DNA of 64,000 nucleotides from Lachnospiraceae bacterium (GCA_024403235.1 JAKSSF010000006.1:1-64000), one strand, 5' to 3'; shown: positions 27,828 to 36,952, counted from the stretch's first letter. Notes: generated by a model not told the origin, from the sequence alone. Numbers and translations are program-made.

Positions 27828-29864
27828 ATGAAAGATAAAGTATATCAGTTAATGAACTGGCCTAAAATTGAGGCATTGGAATATGAAGAAGAGGAAATGC
27901 CGGAGGCTTTATTAGGGCCACAGGCCGTTGGCAATAATGTAATTCTTTATCAGTGTTATTTTAAGGATGCAAAGAAAGTAAGTATTGTATGGACTGAAAC
28001 AGGCAAAAAAACTGCCATGGAGCCTGCAGATGAAAATGGTTTCTTCGCTGCTTTGGTAACAGGAAAGTCAAAAAAGCAATACCAATTTTTAGTGGAAATA
28101 GAAAATGGTGAAAAGCTTTTAGTAGAAGACCCTTATCAATTTACTTTTACCGTATCAGATGAGGATATTCAAAAGTTAAAGTCCGGAATTCATTATAAAA
28201 TGCAGGAATGCTTAGGGGCGAATGAAGCCACCATTGATGGGATAGAGGGCACAAAGTATGTGTTCTATTCTCGTCGTTCTGCCAGTGTAGCACTTTGCTT
28301 AAAGGGTATGAAATACTATATGTCTAAGCAACCGGGGACGAATCTATTCCGTATTTTCATTCCAGGTGTTTCTACACGAGAACCATTTACCATTCAATTC
28401 CACGGTTATGATGGTGTAGTAAGACAGGTATATAGCTTATTTGATAGAGAACGAACAGAAAGCCACACTTGGAAAAAAGATACTTATTGGATGTATGAAA
28501 AGAAAAATGATTTCTTTTTCCCATTCCCGGTACATTTCAAAGAGGAGGTTCCTTTACTGGAGCAGGCTAAGGATATTCTGCCAATTTTACAGTCGCAGAG
28601 AAATACCCATGTTATTCTTGATAATGTTTATCAAGATAAGGATAATTTATTCTTTGCCGCAAAAGATTTTGGATCAGTTACTGCTTTACAAACAGTAGTA
28701 GAATTTTTCCATAAAAATCATATTGGTGTGATTGCCAGGTGGAATCCCAATATTTTTAGACCAGCGGAATATAGAAGTACTTTTAAGCGTAATTTATTAG
28801 TGTCTAATTTATTATACTGGATTGAAACCCTACACCTGGATGGGTATGTGATGGATAGCTTGGCTCCTATGCTGTATTTAGATTATGGGAAAAAAGACGG
28901 CGAGTGGAAGCCTAATATATATGGTGGGGTAGAAAATCTGGAAGCCGTGGAATTGGTAAAGCATTGTAATAGTGTGGCTTCTAAGATGTACCCGGAATTG
29001 ATTCTGATTGGAAATATTGCTGCTATTTGGCCCAATGCAACAAAGGATTTACAAATGGGGGGCTTAGGCTTTACCTATCGTTTCAATACAGATATGGAAG
29101 AAAAATTATTACACTATATCTGTACAGAACCCTATTCCAGAGTGCAAAGACATAATGCTTTAATTTATCATTTGTCTTATGTCCATAGTGAAAACTTTTT
29201 AAATGCATTCCGGATAGAAAAAGAAAATGCAGTTTGGAATAGTATACCCGGCACCGGAAAAGAAAAAGTGCTTACCTTGAAAGCCTTGTGTGCATTTTGG
29301 ATTTCGCAGCCCGGCTTAAAGGTAGCAGATTTTGCTTCTCTGATTCCTGAGAAGGAGAAGAAGCTGCGACAGGAAATGCAGGAGTTTCAGGCTCTATGTT
29401 TTGCAGACTATGCTCAAAATCCTGCATTAGTACCGGAAAAAGAAGATGCTTCAAATTTCCAGTGGATTAACAATGTACATGGAGAGGATTGTGGGGTTAG
29501 TTATATTCGTACCACACAATACGAAGATGATTGCTTGTTGTATATTACAAATTTTTCACAGGATATAAAGGATATTTTCAGAGTGGGCGTTCCTTTTGAA
29601 GGGAAATATCGTGTTGTAATGGATAGTACCGGAGAAACCGAAGGGGAAGAATATTTGGTAACAGAAAAGCCTTGGGATGGAAGAAACTATTCCATTTTAT
29701 TGACAGTGCCTGCATTATCCTGCCTGGTATTACAGTACGTTCCTTATTCAGAGGAAGAAATCTTCCGTATGGTAGAGGCTAAAGCTGATTTGTACAGAGA
29801 TCGTTTAAGAGCGGAAGCGAAGCTAAAAATTGCGACCAGAAAAGAAAGATTGCGAAATCCTTAA
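27828..29864 (+). CDS. GlgB-like GH13 protein with degenerate active site (probable pseudoenzyme)
   Basis: A 678-residue homologue of 1,4-alpha-glucan branching enzyme. The branching-enzyme signatures MLYLDYGKKDGEWKPN, YGGVENLEAVELVKHCN, MGGLGFTYRFN and SENFLNAF are clear. The catalytic core is not kept. Region I DWVPxHF has become RWNPNIF (Arg304 for Asp), region II DGLRVD is DGYVMD so the invariant Arg is Val341 while Asp343 stays, region III EE is Asn396-Ile397, and region IV HDE is Ile463-Glu464-Lys465. Branching activity is therefore unlikely. It is normal in size, has no frameshift and has its own promoter, so it looks maintained. An N-terminal CBM48-like part and an all-beta C-terminus are suggested by length. 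Confidence 0.82.
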   Translation: MKDKVYQLMNWPKIEALEYEEEEMPEALLGPQAVGNNVILYQCYFKDAKKVSIVWTETGKKTAMEPADENGFFAALVTGKSKKQYQFLVEIENGEKLLVEDPYQFTFTVSDEDIQKLKSGIHYKMQECLGANEATIDGIEGTKYVFYSRRSASVALCLKGMKYYMSKQPGTNLFRIFIPGVSTREPFTIQFHGYDGVVRQVYSLFDRERTESHTWKKDTYWMYEKKNDFFFPFPVHFKEEVPLLEQAKDILPILQSQRNTHVILDNVYQDKDNLFFAAKDFGSVTALQTVVEFFHKNHIGVIARWNPNIFRPAEYRSTFKRNLLVSNLLYWIETLHLDGYVMDSLAPMLYLDYGKKDGEWKPNIYGGVENLEAVELVKHCNSVASKMYPELILIGNIAAIWPNATKDLQMGGLGFTYRFNTDMEEKLLHYICTEPYSRVQRHNALIYHLSYVHSENFLNAFRIEKENAVWNSIPGTGKEKVLTLKALCAFWISQPGLKVADFASLIPEKEKKLRQEMQEFQALCFADYAQNPALVPEKEDASNFQWINNVHGEDCGVSYIRTTQYEDDCLLYITNFSQDIKDIFRVGVPFEGKYRVVMDSTGETEGEEYLVTEKPWDGRNYSILLTVPALSCLVLQYVPYSEEEIFRMVEAKADLYRDRLRAEAKLKIATRKERLRNP

Positions 29865-29903
29865 TGTATTTCGATATAAGGTGCATGCATAGAAAGGATT
29901 GCT

Positions 29904-30809
29904 ATGAATATTTTTTTACCGGATTTATTAGCAGTTGTGGAAGAAAATGGGCAAATTAATATTGGACTTATTGAGAAAACCTTGCAGACCCTGCCTGAAA
30001 AATTGTTAGGTCTTGGCATTCGTATTATTCTTGCATTGTTGGTATTTTGGATTGGAAGCAGAATTATCAATGGCATTCGTCATGTGGTCATTAAATCTAT
30101 GGAGAAATCCAATGCAGATATCGGTGTGAGACAGTTTTTAGGATCCTTTATTAAGGTGGCTTTGACCATAATCCTGATTTTTATGATTGCTTCCTGGTTT
30201 GGTATGGATGCTGCCAGTATTATTGCAGTGCTTGGTTCTGCCGGTGTTGCCATTGGTTTGGCGCTGCAGGGGAGCTTGTCAAATTTTGCCGGAGGAGTAT
30301 TAATTTTATTATTAAAGCCTTTTAAAGTAGGGGATTATATCGTAGAAAATACCGGAAAAAATGAAGGCGTTGTAAAAGAAATTACACTTTTTTATACAAA
30401 GCTTTCTACCTACGATAATCGGATTGTGATTTTACCAAACGGTGCCTTGGCAAACAGCTCTATGACAAACCTGACGGATATGCCCAATAGACGAATAGAT
30501 ATTGGGGTTGGGATTTCTTATAGTAGCTCCATAGAAACTGCTAAAAAGGTAATTCAGACAATAATGGCTCAATGCCCATATACCTTACAAGGAGAAGATA
30601 ATCAAGTATTTGTGGAAAAGTTGGACGAAAGTTCTATTCTAATGGGTGTTCGTTGTTGGGTAAAAACAGAGGATTATTGGAAAGGAAAGTTTTATTTGAA
30701 TGAACATATTAAACTGGCATTAGATCAGGCCGGTGTAACCATTCCATTTCCACAAGTAGATGTGCATCTGGTAGATAATTTTGCAAAGAAGGAGAACAAC
30801 GATGATTAA
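29904..30809 (+). CDS. mscS: Small-conductance mechanosensitive channel
   Basis: A 301-residue MscS-type channel that releases solutes on hypo-osmotic shock. Three membrane segments are visible (about residues 38-55, 80-100 and 108-135), the last being the pore helix with GSAGVAIGLALQGSLSNFAGG. The beta-domain follows with KPFKVGDYI and ILPNGALANSSMTNLT, then the C-terminal alpha/beta domain. It is followed by an overlapping Dabb-family gene. Confidence 0.93.
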   Translation: MNIFLPDLLAVVEENGQINIGLIEKTLQTLPEKLLGLGIRIILALLVFWIGSRIINGIRHVVIKSMEKSNADIGVRQFLGSFIKVALTIILIFMIASWFGMDAASIIAVLGSAGVAIGLALQGSLSNFAGGVLILLLKPFKVGDYIVENTGKNEGVVKEITLFYTKLSTYDNRIVILPNGALANSSMTNLTDMPNRRIDIGVGISYSSSIETAKKVIQTIMAQCPYTLQGEDNQVFVEKLDESSILMGVRCWVKTEDYWKGKFYLNEHIKLALDQAGVTIPFPQVDVHLVDNFAKKENNDD

Positions 30810-31104
30810 ACATGTGATTTTATGGAAAGTAAAAGAAGAATTTGATGGAGAGAAAAAAGCAGAGATAAAAGCCAATGTGAAACAGCACTTAGAGGCACTA
30901 AAGGGTGTGGTTCCAGGACTTTTAGAAATTCAGGTTCAGATAGATAGTTTAGATAGTTCCAATGCAGATTTAATGTTGGATTCCACTCTGGAGAGCGAAG
31001 ATGCATTGAAAGGATATCAAGTTCATGAGACGCATGTGCATGTGGCAAATACCTATGTGAGACCTTATATGGAGCTTCGCTTATGTATGGATTATGTACA
31101 GTAA
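30802..31104 (+). CDS. Dabb (stress-responsive A/B barrel) family protein
   Basis: A 100-residue protein of the dimeric alpha-beta barrel family. The typical start MIKHVILWKVKEE, the LEIQVQIDSLDSSNADLML strand and YQVHETHVHVANTYVRP are visible. Reaction unknown. ATG 30802 has AGAAGGAG upstream and overlaps the last 8 nt of mscS, so the two are coupled. Confidence 0.85.
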   Translation: MIKHVILWKVKEEFDGEKKAEIKANVKQHLEALKGVVPGLLEIQVQIDSLDSSNADLMLDSTLESEDALKGYQVHETHVHVANTYVRPYMELRLCMDYVQ

Positions 31105-31131
31105 CGGATAAAAAAATGCTGTATAGAAAAG

Positions 31132-31176
31132 AAAAAGGCTACAAACCCAGTAAATAAAGGGAATGTAGCCTTTTTT
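31132..31176. terminator. Bidirectional terminator
   Basis: AAAAAGGCTACA and TGTAGCCTTTTTT form a long stem, with A and T tracts on both sides. It ends the mscS unit and, on the other strand, the tRNA-Thr transcript. Confidence 0.85.
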
Positions 31177-31193
31177 GTACGTTTTTTCATAAC

Positions 31194-31266
<73 letters not shown>

Positions 31267-31300
31267 GAAATCTGCAAAGGTAATTATACTTGCAGATTTC
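31267..31300. repeat. Perfect 11-bp inverted repeat abutting tRNA-Thr
   Basis: GAAATCTGCAA (31267-31277) and TTGCAGATTTC (31290-31300) around a 12-nt spacer. The tRNA promoter -10 box lies in the spacer and the inner arm ends directly at the tRNA 5' end. Confidence 0.8.
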
Positions 31301-31311
31301 TATTTTGGCAA
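31283..31311 (-). promoter_or_regulatory. tRNA-Thr promoter
   Basis: On the minus strand TTGCCA (31311-31306) and a perfect TATAAT (31288-31283) have a 17-nt spacer. Transcription would start about 10 nt before the mature tRNA. Confidence 0.75.
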
Positions 31312-31316
31312 GATTT

Positions 31317-32117
31317 TTATTGTGGTGATAATAGTTTTACCATAAGATTTACGATAAAATATAATATTCCTGCCATCAGACAGAGCAAGAAAATAGATAG
31401 GATTAATACATCCAATTGAAATACCTGACTGCCATATAAAATAAGATATCCAAGCCCGATTCTTGCGGCTAAAAATTCACCAATGATGACACCTACAAGA
31501 GATAAACCAATGTTCACTTTCATATTGCTTAGAATGAGTGGAATAGTAGATGGAATAAGAATGTGATGTAAAATGTCTCGCTTTCCACCACCAAGGGTTT
31601 GGATGAGTTTTATTTTTTCCGGATCCACTTGTTGAAACCCATTATATAAGTGAATAATGGAACCAAATATTGCCACAGACATACCCGCAATAATGATGGT
31701 TTTGATTCCTGTGCCAAGCCAAACTATGATTAAAGGGGCTAGAGCAGATTTTGGAAGGGCGTTCAATATTACTAGATAAGGTTCCAAAATAGTTTCTACT
31801 TTAGGAAAATATAATAAAAATAGGGCTATTAATAGAGAGAATACCGTACATAAGATAAAACTCAGAATAGTTTCTAATAGAGTGACACCTATGTGAGGGA
31901 ATAATTCACCGGATTGGATCATTTTGATAAATAGATGAATAATACGAGAGGGACTGCTAAAGAAAAATGGGTCAATCCATTCTTTCTTCGCGCTGTATTC
32001 CCAAAGTATCAGAAACAAAACAATTACAACAATACGCCCCAATACCACATTACATCGTTCTCGTTTTTTTGTTTTTAAAAATTTCTCTTGTGCGGTAGAA
32101 ATAGATGAATTATGCAT
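31317..32117 (-). CDS. ABC transporter permease, SsuC/TauC/ThiX-like
   Basis: A 266-residue inner-membrane permease of the type importing sulfonates, taurine, nitrate or thiamine precursors. Six hydrophobic segments are visible, and the cytoplasmic coupling loop is GGGKRDILHHILIPSTIP with the family EAA-like pattern. ATG 32117 is chosen because GGAGG lies 8 nt upstream; it overlaps the end of the ATPase gene by 8 nt. No periplasmic-type binding protein gene is next to it, so the substrate cannot be named. Confidence 0.85.
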   Translation of the reverse strand: MHNSSISTAQEKFLKTKKRERCNVVLGRIVVIVLFLILWEYSAKKEWIDPFFFSSPSRIIHLFIKMIQSGELFPHIGVTLLETILSFILCTVFSLLIALFLLYFPKVETILEPYLVILNALPKSALAPLIIVWLGTGIKTIIIAGMSVAIFGSIIHLYNGFQQVDPEKIKLIQTLGGGKRDILHHILIPSTIPLILSNMKVNIGLSLVGVIIGEFLAARIGLGYLILYGSQVFQLDVLILSIFLLCLMAGILYFIVNLMVKLLSPQ

Positions 32118-32880
32118 TGCACAAATCCTCCCATAACAGGTTGAAGTAATCATTAAATTCTTTCGCGTTTCGATAGCCAAGAGGGGAGGAGTCCTCAACG
32201 GTTAAATGGATAGGGATATTGCGTTTTATGGTTGCAGGCCTGGGAGAAAGTACCATAATTTTGTTTGCCATGCTGATAGCTTCCGATAGGTTATGGGTAA
32301 CCAGTATGGCTGTTTTATGATTTTCTTTTATGATTTTAGAAATATCTGCAGAAACAGATAGTCTGGTTTGATAATCCAAGGCACTGAAGGGTTCGTCTAA
32401 AAGTAATAAATCCGGATCTAAGGCAAGAGTACGAATGAGTGCCGCTCGTTGTCTCATCCCACCGGATAATTCAGAAGGCTTTTTGTACTTAAATTCATAT
32501 AAGCCGTATTTGGATAATAATGAATCCAGTTTATCCTCTATTTCCTTTGTATATTTCTTTTGAATAATGGGTCCTAAGGCAACATTTTTTTCTATGGTTT
32601 TCCAATTCAGTAAATGATCGTGCTGCAGCATATATCCAATTTTTAATGGGTTATCGTTTTCTGTTATCAGGGTGCCGCTATCTGGTTCCAATAATCCGGC
32701 AATTATATTTAATAGGGTAGATTTTCCACATCCGGAGGGGCCAATAATGGCTAAAAAATCCCCGGAATTTAAGGAAAAGGATATATTTGAAAGGGCAGGG
32801 ATTTCCCCGGATAAGGTGTGATAGGAATAGGATAAATCCTTTGCCTGCAAAAAATACGGTAAAGCATTAGATTGTATCAT
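32110..32880 (-). CDS. ABC transporter ATPase, SsuB/TauB-like
   Basis: A 256-residue ATPase that powers the neighbouring permease. Walker A GPSGCGKS (47-54), a Q-loop in MLQHDHLLNW, the signature LSGGMRQRAALIRTLA, Walker B LLLLDEPFSALD and the switch His in ILVTHNLSEAI are intact. It is the first gene of a two-gene minus-strand operon and is divergent from argH. Confidence 0.9.
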   Translation of the reverse strand: MIQSNALPYFLQAKDLSYSYHTLSGEIPALSNISFSLNSGDFLAIIGPSGCGKSTLLNIIAGLLEPDSGTLITENDNPLKIGYMLQHDHLLNWKTIEKNVALGPIIQKKYTKEIEDKLDSLLSKYGLYEFKYKKPSELSGGMRQRAALIRTLALDPDLLLLDEPFSALDYQTRLSVSADISKIIKENHKTAILVTHNLSEAISMANKIMVLSPRPATIKRNIPIHLTVEDSSPLGYRNAKEFNDYFNLLWEDLCNA

Positions 32881-33004
32881 GTAGAATCCTTTCGTGTTTT
32901 ACTATATTGTATGATTGGCTCGAAAAATGGTGAAAAAAGAAATCTCCAAAATATTGCAGGGAAAGGAAAACTATGATAGTATCAAATGTAAATTAAATTT
33001 TTGC

Positions 33005-33023
33005 CACTTATTATATATAAGTG
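33005..33023. promoter_or_regulatory. Operator-like palindrome upstream of argH
   Basis: CACTTAT (33005-33011) and ATAAGTG (33017-33023) around a TATAT centre. A loose promoter (TTAAAT 32993-32998, TATAAG 33016-33021, 17 nt apart) overlaps it, so it could control argH. It does not fit the ARG-box consensus well. Confidence 0.4.
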
Positions 33024-33065
33024 TTCGAAAAGGAGAATGGATAAGCATAGAAAGGCAATAAACCT

Positions 33066-34460
33066 ATGGCACAATTGTGGGGTGGACGATTCACCAAAAA
33101 TACAGATAAATTGGTATACCAGTTTAATGCTTCTATTCATTTTGATAAACGATTTTTGAAGGAAGATATTACCGGTAGCTTAGCCCATGTAGCCATGTTA
33201 GAAAAGCAGGGCATAATTTCGACAGAAGAAAAAAAGGCTATCGAGGAAGGTCTACAGGGTATTTTAAAAGATGTTGAAGCAGGTACTTTAGTGCCTACAG
33301 AAGAATATGAGGATGTGCATAGCTTTGTAGAAGCCAATCTGATTGATCGCATTGGGGATCCGGGAAAGAAGCTCCATACCGGTCGCAGCAGAAACGATCA
33401 GGTTGCGTTGGATATGCGTATGTATATCCGTAGTCAGGTACAGGAAACGGATACCTTGTTAAAGGAACTGTTAGGTGTTTTACATCGTTTGATGGGAGAA
33501 AATTTGGATACCTATATGCCCGGCTTTACCCATTTGCAGAAGGCACAGCCTTTGACCCTTGCCCACCATTTAGGGGCTTATTTTGAAATGTTCAAAAGAG
33601 ACCGGGGCAGAATGAGAGACATCTATGAACGGTTAAATTATTGCCCATTAGGTGCGGGAGCTTTGGCCGGAACCACTTATCCATTGGATCGAGACTATAC
33701 AGCTAACTTACTTGGATTTTATGGTCCTACGGATAACAGTATGGACAGTGTATCGGACAGAGATTATGTGATTGAATTTTTGAGTGCTTTATCCACCATT
33801 ATGATGCATTTAAGCCGGTTTTCAGAGGAAGTGATTTTGTGGAATTCCAATGAATATGGCTTTGTGGAAATTGATGATGCTTATTCCACCGGTAGTAGTA
33901 TTATGCCCCAGAAGAAGAATCCTGATATCGCAGAGCTTGTTCGTGGGAAGACCGGTCGCGTGTATGGCGCTTTGATGAGCATGCTGACCACTATGAAGGG
34001 ATTACCCCTTGCCTATAATAAGGACATGCAGGAAGATAAGGAAATGACCTTTGATGCCATTGATACCGTAAAAGGCTGCATTACTTTATTTACAGGGATG
34101 ATGGATACCATAGAATTTCGGAAGGATAAAATGTCTGTTTCTGCTATGAAGGGCTTTACCAATGCCACAGATGCAGCAGATTATCTGGTGAAAAAAGGTG
34201 TGCCTTTTAGGGATGCACACGGGATTATAGGGCAGTTGGTATTATATGCACTGGAACATCAAAAAGCCATTGATGAATTGTCTTTGGCAGAGCTGCAAAA
34301 GATTTGCCCTACCTTTGAAGCAGATATTTATGATGCAATTAGTTTGGAAACCTGTGTAGAAAAACGCTTAACACACGGCGCACCGGGGATTCAAGCAATG
34401 CAGAAAATCATAGAAAAAAACGAATATTATTTACACGAAGGAGATTGGAAACATGAGTGA
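33066..34460 (+). CDS. argH: Argininosuccinate lyase
   Basis: Splits argininosuccinate to arginine and fumarate, the last step of arginine synthesis. The superfamily signature GSSIMPQKKNPD starts at residue 276, and HTGRSRNDQVALDMR and GFTHLQKAQP are present. 464 residues is standard. Its last 8 nt overlap asd (ATGAGTGA), so the two are coupled. argG is not in the window. Confidence 0.97.
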   Translation: MAQLWGGRFTKNTDKLVYQFNASIHFDKRFLKEDITGSLAHVAMLEKQGIISTEEKKAIEEGLQGILKDVEAGTLVPTEEYEDVHSFVEANLIDRIGDPGKKLHTGRSRNDQVALDMRMYIRSQVQETDTLLKELLGVLHRLMGENLDTYMPGFTHLQKAQPLTLAHHLGAYFEMFKRDRGRMRDIYERLNYCPLGAGALAGTTYPLDRDYTANLLGFYGPTDNSMDSVSDRDYVIEFLSALSTIMMHLSRFSEEVILWNSNEYGFVEIDDAYSTGSSIMPQKKNPDIAELVRGKTGRVYGALMSMLTTMKGLPLAYNKDMQEDKEMTFDAIDTVKGCITLFTGMMDTIEFRKDKMSVSAMKGFTNATDAADYLVKKGVPFRDAHGIIGQLVLYALEHQKAIDELSLAELQKICPTFEADIYDAISLETCVEKRLTHGAPGIQAMQKIIEKNEYYLHEGDWKHE

Positions 34461-35538
34461 TAAGTTAAAAGTTGGTATTTTAGGTGGAACCGGTATGGTT
34501 GGTCAGAGATTTATATCTTTGTTGGAAAACCATCCTTGGTTTGAAGTGACTACCATTGCAGCAAGTCCCAGATCTGCAGGAAAAACCTATGCAGAAGCAG
34601 TGGGTGATCGTTGGAAAATGACAACCCCCATGCCGGAAGCTGTAAAGAATATTGTGGTTATGAATGTGAATGAAGTAGAGGCTGTGGCTTCTCAGGTGGA
34701 TTTTGTATTCTCCGCAGTAGATATGACCAAAGAAGAAATTAAAAAAATCGAAGAAGAGTATGCAAAAACAGAAACTCCTGTAGTTTCCAATAACTCTGCT
34801 CATAGATGGACTCCCGATGTACCTATGGTAGTGCCGGAAATCAATTCGGAGCACATGAAGGTAATCGACTTCCAGAAAAAACGCCTTGGCACTACAAGAG
34901 GCTTTGTAGCAGTAAAACCCAATTGTTCTATCCAAAGCTATGCACCTGTTTTAACTGCCTGGAAAGAATTTGAGCCGGTAGAAGTGGTTGCAACTACCTA
35001 TCAGGCAATTTCCGGTGCAGGTAAAACCTTTAAGGACTGGCCGGAAATGGAAGGCAATATTATCCCATACATTGGGGGAGAAGAAGAAAAATCTGAAATG
35101 GAACCTCTTAGAATTTGGGGTAAAATTGAGGACGGCGTCATTAAACCTGCGACCAGCCCGGTCATTACATGTCAGTGTATTCGTGTACCTGTATTAAATG
35201 GTCATACTGCAGCGGTATTTGTAAAATTTGCAAAAAAACCTACGAAAGAACAGTTAATTGAAAAATTGAGAAGCTTTTCCGGTGTACCTCAGGAATTACA
35301 GCTGCCCAGTGCTCCAAAGCAGTTTATTCAGTATTTGGAAGAAGATAACAGACCGCAGGTATCTATGGATGTGGATTATGAAAAGGGAATGGGTGTCAGT
35401 GTAGGTCGTATTCGTGAAGATAAGGTGTATGACTTCAAATTTGTTGGTCTTTCTCATAATACGGTTCGTGGCGCAGCCGGTGGTGCAGTATTATGTGCAG
35501 AATTATTAAAGGCACAGGGGTATATTACAAAGAAATAA
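34453..35538 (+). CDS. asd: Aspartate-semialdehyde dehydrogenase
   Basis: Makes aspartate semialdehyde for lysine, threonine and methionine synthesis. NAD(P)-binding GILGGTGMVGQRF, the active-site Cys158 in KPNCSIQ and the later GHTAAVFVKF are visible. At 361 residues with this Cys context it resembles the archaeal/fungal-type subfamily rather than the enterobacterial one. It overlaps argH and is followed 48 nt later by an ATPase gene with its own strong ribosome site. Confidence 0.93.
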   Translation: MSDKLKVGILGGTGMVGQRFISLLENHPWFEVTTIAASPRSAGKTYAEAVGDRWKMTTPMPEAVKNIVVMNVNEVEAVASQVDFVFSAVDMTKEEIKKIEEEYAKTETPVVSNNSAHRWTPDVPMVVPEINSEHMKVIDFQKKRLGTTRGFVAVKPNCSIQSYAPVLTAWKEFEPVEVVATTYQAISGAGKTFKDWPEMEGNIIPYIGGEEEKSEMEPLRIWGKIEDGVIKPATSPVITCQCIRVPVLNGHTAAVFVKFAKKPTKEQLIEKLRSFSGVPQELQLPSAPKQFIQYLEEDNRPQVSMDVDYEKGMGVSVGRIREDKVYDFKFVGLSHNTVRGAAGGAVLCAELLKAQGYITKK

Positions 35539-35586
35539 TCGTGGTTAAAAAGTTTCATTAGGGGAAGGTTTTCGCAAGGGGGACTT

Positions 35587-36939
35587 ATGTTTGTAGGAAG
35601 AGAATCAGAATTACAGTATTTAAATCAATATTATGACCGAGTAGGCAGCCAAATGATTGTAATGTATGGTCAAAGAGGCATTGGAAAAACTACTCTAATT
35701 CGCCATTTTTTAGAAAAAAAACAATATTTTTATTATGAGGCGGTAAGTTGTTCTACCAGACAGCATTTGATGTTTATGGGACAACAATTGCAGGAAATGG
35801 GAATGGATATGCCGGAATTTCCGGACTATAATGATATTTTCCGATTCTTTGAAAGAGAAACTGCATACAAGCAGATTTTGGTATTGGATGAATTCCAAAA
35901 TTTGTGTAAGCAGGATATGGAGTTTTTATATGCCTTGGCTCGCTTTATGAACGAACATCAGAAGAACCTGTTTATTTTACTGTGTAGTTCATCTATTGGC
36001 TGGGTAGAAAATGCCATGATTGGTAAGATGGGTGGTTTAGCAACCGGTATTACAGGATTCTTAAAAATTCGTGAATTAAAGTATGCGGATTTTGTAAAAT
36101 GTAATCCCAAATACTCTTTACAGGATAGCGTTGCTTTGTATTCTATCTTAGGTGGTGTGCCGGAATTGTGGAATTGCTTTTCCGATGAGGTTAATTTGGA
36201 AGAAAACATTGTTTCCACCATTCTGAATCCCAATTCTATCCTCTATGGGTATGGGGAACGATATGTTTCAGAAGAATTAAGAGAAATCAATGTTTACAAT
36301 ACTATTTTGTATTGTCTTGCTACAGGGAAAAACAAATTAAATGATTTATATCACTATACACAATTCTCCAGGGCAAAGTTAAGTGTATATATCAAAAACT
36401 TGATGGAGCTGGAAATTGTAGAAAAAGTATTCTCTTACGATACAGAAGGCAGAGACAATGCGCAAAAGGGTATTTATCAGATCCAAAATCATATGGTGCA
36501 TTTCTATTATCGCTATATTTATGGTAATATGCCTAAATTTAAATCCCATTCAGAGACCGCTTTCTATAAACAATTTGTAGAACCTACTTTGATGGAATTT
36601 GCAGAACCTTCCTTCAGTCAGTTGTGTCGGGAATACTTAGAAGCAGAAAATCAGAGAAAACAGCTCCCAATTCCCCTTACAAAAATGGGAAAATGGGTTG
36701 GAAAAGCAGGCACCATTGATGTCATTGGCGAAAATGATTTGGGACAAACCATTGCGGGCTTTTGTTGTTGGGAAAAGAATCGTATGTCCATGGAAGACTA
36801 CGAATGGCTTCAGTATTGTTTTAAACAGGCAAAGATACGCCCAGCTTATGTGTATTTGTTTGCCAGAAATTTTGAGGAAGCAATTCAGTTAGAAGCTGGT
36901 CGCAATAAAGCGATAAAGCTGATTACTTTTGAAGCATAA
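35587..36939 (+). CDS. AAA-type ATP-binding protein with degenerate DUF234-like C-terminus
   Basis: A 450-residue protein of the archaeal-type ATPase (DUF234) group. Walker A GQRGIGKTT (28-36) and a Walker B region ILVLDEFQNL are clear, followed by a winged-helix-like part (SRAKLSVYIKNLMELEIVEKV). The C-terminal domain corresponds to the nuclease-like DUF234 domain, but GEIDxxx...GECKW has become GTIDVIG...AGFCCWEK, so the expected acidic and lysine positions look lost. Function is unknown. AAGGGGG lies 6 nt before the ATG. The group is common in Clostridia as accessory genes. Confidence 0.75.
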   Translation: MFVGRESELQYLNQYYDRVGSQMIVMYGQRGIGKTTLIRHFLEKKQYFYYEAVSCSTRQHLMFMGQQLQEMGMDMPEFPDYNDIFRFFERETAYKQILVLDEFQNLCKQDMEFLYALARFMNEHQKNLFILLCSSSIGWVENAMIGKMGGLATGITGFLKIRELKYADFVKCNPKYSLQDSVALYSILGGVPELWNCFSDEVNLEENIVSTILNPNSILYGYGERYVSEELREINVYNTILYCLATGKNKLNDLYHYTQFSRAKLSVYIKNLMELEIVEKVFSYDTEGRDNAQKGIYQIQNHMVHFYYRYIYGNMPKFKSHSETAFYKQFVEPTLMEFAEPSFSQLCREYLEAENQRKQLPIPLTKMGKWVGKAGTIDVIGENDLGQTIAGFCCWEKNRMSMEDYEWLQYCFKQAKIRPAYVYLFARNFEEAIQLEAGRNKAIKLITFEA

Positions 36940-36952
36940 TTTCCGAGGTTCT

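Noticed and set aside
33005..33023. Palindrome upstream of argH as an ARG box
   Set aside because: The arms CACTTAT/ATAAGTG do not match the usual TGAAT-type ArgR half-sites; reported only as an unassigned palindrome.
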